DNA of 8,218 nucleotides. Origin: Candidatus Collierbacteria bacterium (GTDB taxonomy: Bacteria; Patescibacteriota; Microgenomatia; UBA1400; MFAQ01). Both the position numbers and the translations under genes were made by a program. The notes beneath the pieces are model-generated. The model was not told the DNA's origin and did no database searches. It saw only the letters and a program-made list of their open reading frames with translations. Shown here piece by piece: positions 6,291 through 8,218 of this stretch. Each line of letters starts with the position of its first letter. Position 1 is the stretch's first letter. The DNA is taken from positions 1 through 8,218 of the forward strand of contig JAHFKQ010000032.1 of assembly GCA_023245265.1 (NCBI GenBank), written 5' to 3'.

Positions 6291-7865
6291 ATGCCAAAAA
6301 AAACTAAATCTACCAGAACTAACAAGCCTTTGAGGTTAGTCGTGGGTTACCCCCCCATGCCTTCCGATAAAGGGGTGATGCTGCTTTCTCAAAATCGTCA
6401 GTTTCAATACTTCAACGCCAAGACTTTTATCTATCCTATGGTCCCGGCATATGCTGCGAGTAACGCCAAAGCACATGGCTATACCGTCAAATGGATGGAT
6501 GGAGTTGCCGAAGAACAGACATTTAAGGAATGGCTGAAAGAACTAAAGAAATTCAAGCCGGATGTTTTAATGGTGGAAACCAAGTCTCCCATTGTCAAAA
6601 AACACTGGGCTCTAACAAAAGTTCTTAAAAAAGAACTCCCCAAATTACTTCTGGTCTGGGTAGGGGATCATGTCACTTTTGCCCCGGAAGAGATGCTAGA
6701 GAATAGTAAGGTCGATTATCTTATTACCGGAGGTGACTATGACTTCGTCATCGTTAATCTTCTGGACCATCTTAGTCAAGGCACTAAATTGGAAGGTGGA
6801 GTTTGGTGGAGGGTGGGGGATAAGCACCTCAAACAGAAGCCGGCCAAGACCATCAAGAGAAAAGGTAAAGCCGTCTATGCCAACTCTGGGGAACCCAGTA
6901 TCGCTCATGACTTAAATGAACTCCCTTTCGTCGATCGAGATTTAACCAAATGGGAACTTTATTCCGTCTATAACGGCAACTATAAATACACTCCCGCTAC
7001 CTATATGTACTCTGGTCGGGACTGCTGGTGGAACCGTTGTACTTTCTGTGTCTGGGATCACACCATTAACCCCATTGGGTCTTACCGTCGTTTCACTCCG
7101 CAAAGACTTTTTGCCGAAGTTAAGCATGTCGTTGATAAATATCATGTCAAGGAGATTTTTGACGATGCCGGGACTTTTATGATCGGCAAGCCCTTAAAAG
7201 ATTTTTGTGAGTTGATGATCGAGTCCGGTTATAGCAAGAAGGTCGTCTACGGTTGTAATATGCGTCTAAACGCTCTGAAGCAAGAGCACTACGACTTAAT
7301 GGGCCAGGCCAACTTCCGCTTCATTCTTTATGGTATGGAATCAGCTAATCAATACACCTTGGATCACCTCGATAAGGGAGTAAAGGTTGCCCAGATTGAA
7401 GAGGGCGTCCGAATGGCCAAGAAAGGCGGTCTGGACCCTCACCTGACCATCATGATGGGTTACCCGTGGGAAACTTACGAAGATGCCCGGAACACCGTCG
7501 AGCTGGCCAAAAAGTGTTTCGATAAAGGATTTGTAGACACTCTTCAAGCCACCGTCGTTATCCCTTATCCGGGGACACCACTCTGGAAAGAATGTAAGAA
7601 AGAAGGGTGGCTTTTATCCGAAGATTATGATGACTATGACATGCGCAAGCCAGTCATGAAGTCTCCTTTAACTGAAAAACAGGTTCTAGAACTCACCCAA
7701 GATTTATACAAGTCATTTTTAAGTCCCAAATTTATGTTACGCAAAATTACGGAAATTAGAAATCTTGACGATATCAAATTCCTCTTTATGGCGGGTTGGC
7801 GCTTTCTTGGCCACATGATGGATTTTTCTCCCAAGCAGTTAGGTCAACACGGAGAAAACGATTAA
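6291..7865 (+). CDS. B12-binding-domain radical SAM protein
   Basis: A 524-residue cytoplasmic enzyme. Residues about 14-165 form a Rossmann-like domain like the cobalamin-binding domain of class B radical SAM enzymes: L-R-L-V-V-G-Y-P-P at 14-22, G-Y-T-V-K-W-M-D-G at 63-71, K-P-D-V-L-M-V-E at 89-96, V-G-D-H at 124-127 and D-Y-L-I-T-G-G-D-Y at 142-150. The DxHxxG motif is absent, so any cobalamin would bind without a His ligand. The radical SAM domain follows: cysteines C245, C250 and C253 in C-W-W-N-R-C-T-F-C would hold the [4Fe-4S] cluster. The spacing is CX4CX2C, one residue longer than canonical CX3CX2C. F-D-D-A-G-T at 290-295, L-Y-G-M-E-S at 346-351, M-M-G-Y-P-W-E-T at 388-395 and P-Y-P-G-T-P-L-W at 425-432 are usual later motifs. 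Known relatives do methylation, ring or C-C chemistry on diverse substrates; the substrate here is unknown. Confidence 0.88.
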   Translation: MPKKTKSTRTNKPLRLVVGYPPMPSDKGVMLLSQNRQFQYFNAKTFIYPMVPAYAASNAKAHGYTVKWMDGVAEEQTFKEWLKELKKFKPDVLMVETKSPIVKKHWALTKVLKKELPKLLLVWVGDHVTFAPEEMLENSKVDYLITGGDYDFVIVNLLDHLSQGTKLEGGVWWRVGDKHLKQKPAKTIKRKGKAVYANSGEPSIAHDLNELPFVDRDLTKWELYSVYNGNYKYTPATYMYSGRDCWWNRCTFCVWDHTINPIGSYRRFTPQRLFAEVKHVVDKYHVKEIFDDAGTFMIGKPLKDFCELMIESGYSKKVVYGCNMRLNALKQEHYDLMGQANFRFILYGMESANQYTLDHLDKGVKVAQIEEGVRMAKKGGLDPHLTIMMGYPWETYEDARNTVELAKKCFDKGFVDTLQATVVIPYPGTPLWKECKKEGWLLSEDYDDYDMRKPVMKSPLTEKQVLELTQDLYKSFLSPKFMLRKITEIRNLDDIKFLFMAGWRFLGHMMDFSPKQLGQHGEND

Positions 7866-7878
7866 TAGCCGGATAAGG

Positions 7879-7886
7879 TATAAAAT
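7879..7886 (+). promoter_or_regulatory. -10 box TATAAAAT for leaderless SDR gene
   Basis: TATAAAAT contains TAAAAT at 7881-7886 and ends 7 nt before the A of ATG 7893, with only ACCCCC between. A start site at normal distance from the -10 would coincide with the ATG itself. No -35 match was found. The gap lacks any purine-rich ribosome binding site. Confidence 0.55.
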
Positions 7887-7892
7887 ACCCCC

Positions 7893-8218
7893 ATGCGACC
7901 TGTCATCATTGTCTCTGGAGCTTCATCTTCACTTGGTTTTGTTCTTTGTCGGCAGCTCGTTGACAACGGCTACAAAGTCTATGCCGGTTATCACCTCCAT
8001 CGGGGTAGCCTACCCAAGAGTAGATATCTCGTCCCTCTCAAATTAAATATTTCTGAAACGAGCTCTTGTCAAAAGGCAGTTCAATTCGTAATTAAAAGAG
8101 AAAAAAAATTCTTCGGTTTGATAAACCTAGTTGCCATCAATCCCTCTGGAGACACAGTTTCTTTTAGTGCCACCGATTTTCAAAATATTCTTGATGTTAA
8201 CGCTGTCGGTCCCTTCAG
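7893..8218 (+). CDS. Short-chain dehydrogenase/reductase (SDR) family protein, 3'-truncated
   Basis: The window ends inside this gene, leaving 108 residues of the N-terminal Rossmann fold. S-G-A-S-S-S-L-G at 8-15 is the nucleotide-binding loop (classical T-G-x3-G-x-G, with Ser at position 13 in place of the second glycine). L-N-I-S at 51-54 corresponds to the D-V-[TS] adenine-site motif, I-N-L-V-A-I-N-P-S-G at 77-86 to the N-N-A-G block, and D-V-N-A-V-G-P-F at 101-108 to the helix-4 Asn region. The family normally reduces or oxidises carbonyl/hydroxyl groups with NAD(P)H. Here N-N-A-G reads N78-L-V-A81, which is degenerate, so activity is not assured; the catalytic S-Y-K lies beyond the edge. 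A TATAAAAT box sits directly upstream, so it may have its own promoter although it is only 27 bp from the previous stop. Confidence 0.82.
   Translation, partial: MRPVIIVSGASSSLGFVLCRQLVDNGYKVYAGYHLHRGSLPKSRYLVPLKLNISETSSCQKAVQFVIKREKKFFGLINLVAINPSGDTVSFSATDFQNILDVNAVGPF

Noticed and set aside
6118..6333. + strand 71-codon frame running over the ferredoxin end and the palindrome
   Set aside because: It is out of frame with the ferredoxin and reads through the repeat, giving the H-S-R-P-D-R-E-S-I artefact string; no independent support.

Overview
The window is a compact stretch of bacterial chromosome, all coding on the + strand, with T-rich coding sequence and moderate GC. It holds nine protein genes, two of them cut by the window edges (a glycosyltransferase at the left, an SDR reductase at the right). 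I infer a member of the Candidate Phyla Radiation (Patescibacteria), possibly Microgenomates. The reasons are the short CPR-style ferredoxin with three cysteines, glycosyltransferase families that look like CPR versions, the near absence of Shine-Dalgarno sequences, very short or absent 5' leaders, and tight gene packing. TGA acts as a stop (1672-1674, 2802-2804, 4921-4923), so the UGA=Gly code of Gracilibacteria/Absconditabacteria does not apply. The lineage call is inference; no marker gene is present.

Region 1 (1-5918) is a surface-glycan assembly cluster of six genes. In order they are a GT2 of the WaaE/SpsA type (5'-truncated), a GT4 with an EX7E motif, a multi-pass PIG-V-like mannosyltransferase (GT-C fold), a Wzx/MATE-type flippase, a GT2 like dolichyl/polyprenyl-phosphate sugar synthases, and a GT2 with a C-terminal membrane anchor. 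Most junctions overlap (14 bp, 4 bp, 4 bp) or are shorter than 25 bp. Together they could build a glycan on a polyprenyl carrier at the inner face, flip it, and extend it outside with polyprenyl-phosphate sugars. The sugar and the final acceptor cannot be read from the sequence.

Region 2 (5919-8218) is different in character. A 57-bp gap with a perfect TATAAT and an extended -10 leads into a small ferredoxin. A REP/dRS3-like palindrome follows, then a large B12-type radical SAM enzyme with an unusual CX4CX2C cluster motif, then the start of an SDR-family protein. A ferredoxin next to a radical SAM enzyme suggests an electron donor and its client, but this is inference.

No stretch longer than 300 bases lacks a gene. 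I saw no tRNA, rRNA, CRISPR array, transposase gene or convincing intrinsic terminator. The most distinctive non-coding signal is a repeated TAAAAT box 6-9 nt upstream of ATG (genes at 4099, 5976 and 7893, weaker at 2819), which would give leaderless or nearly leaderless transcripts.
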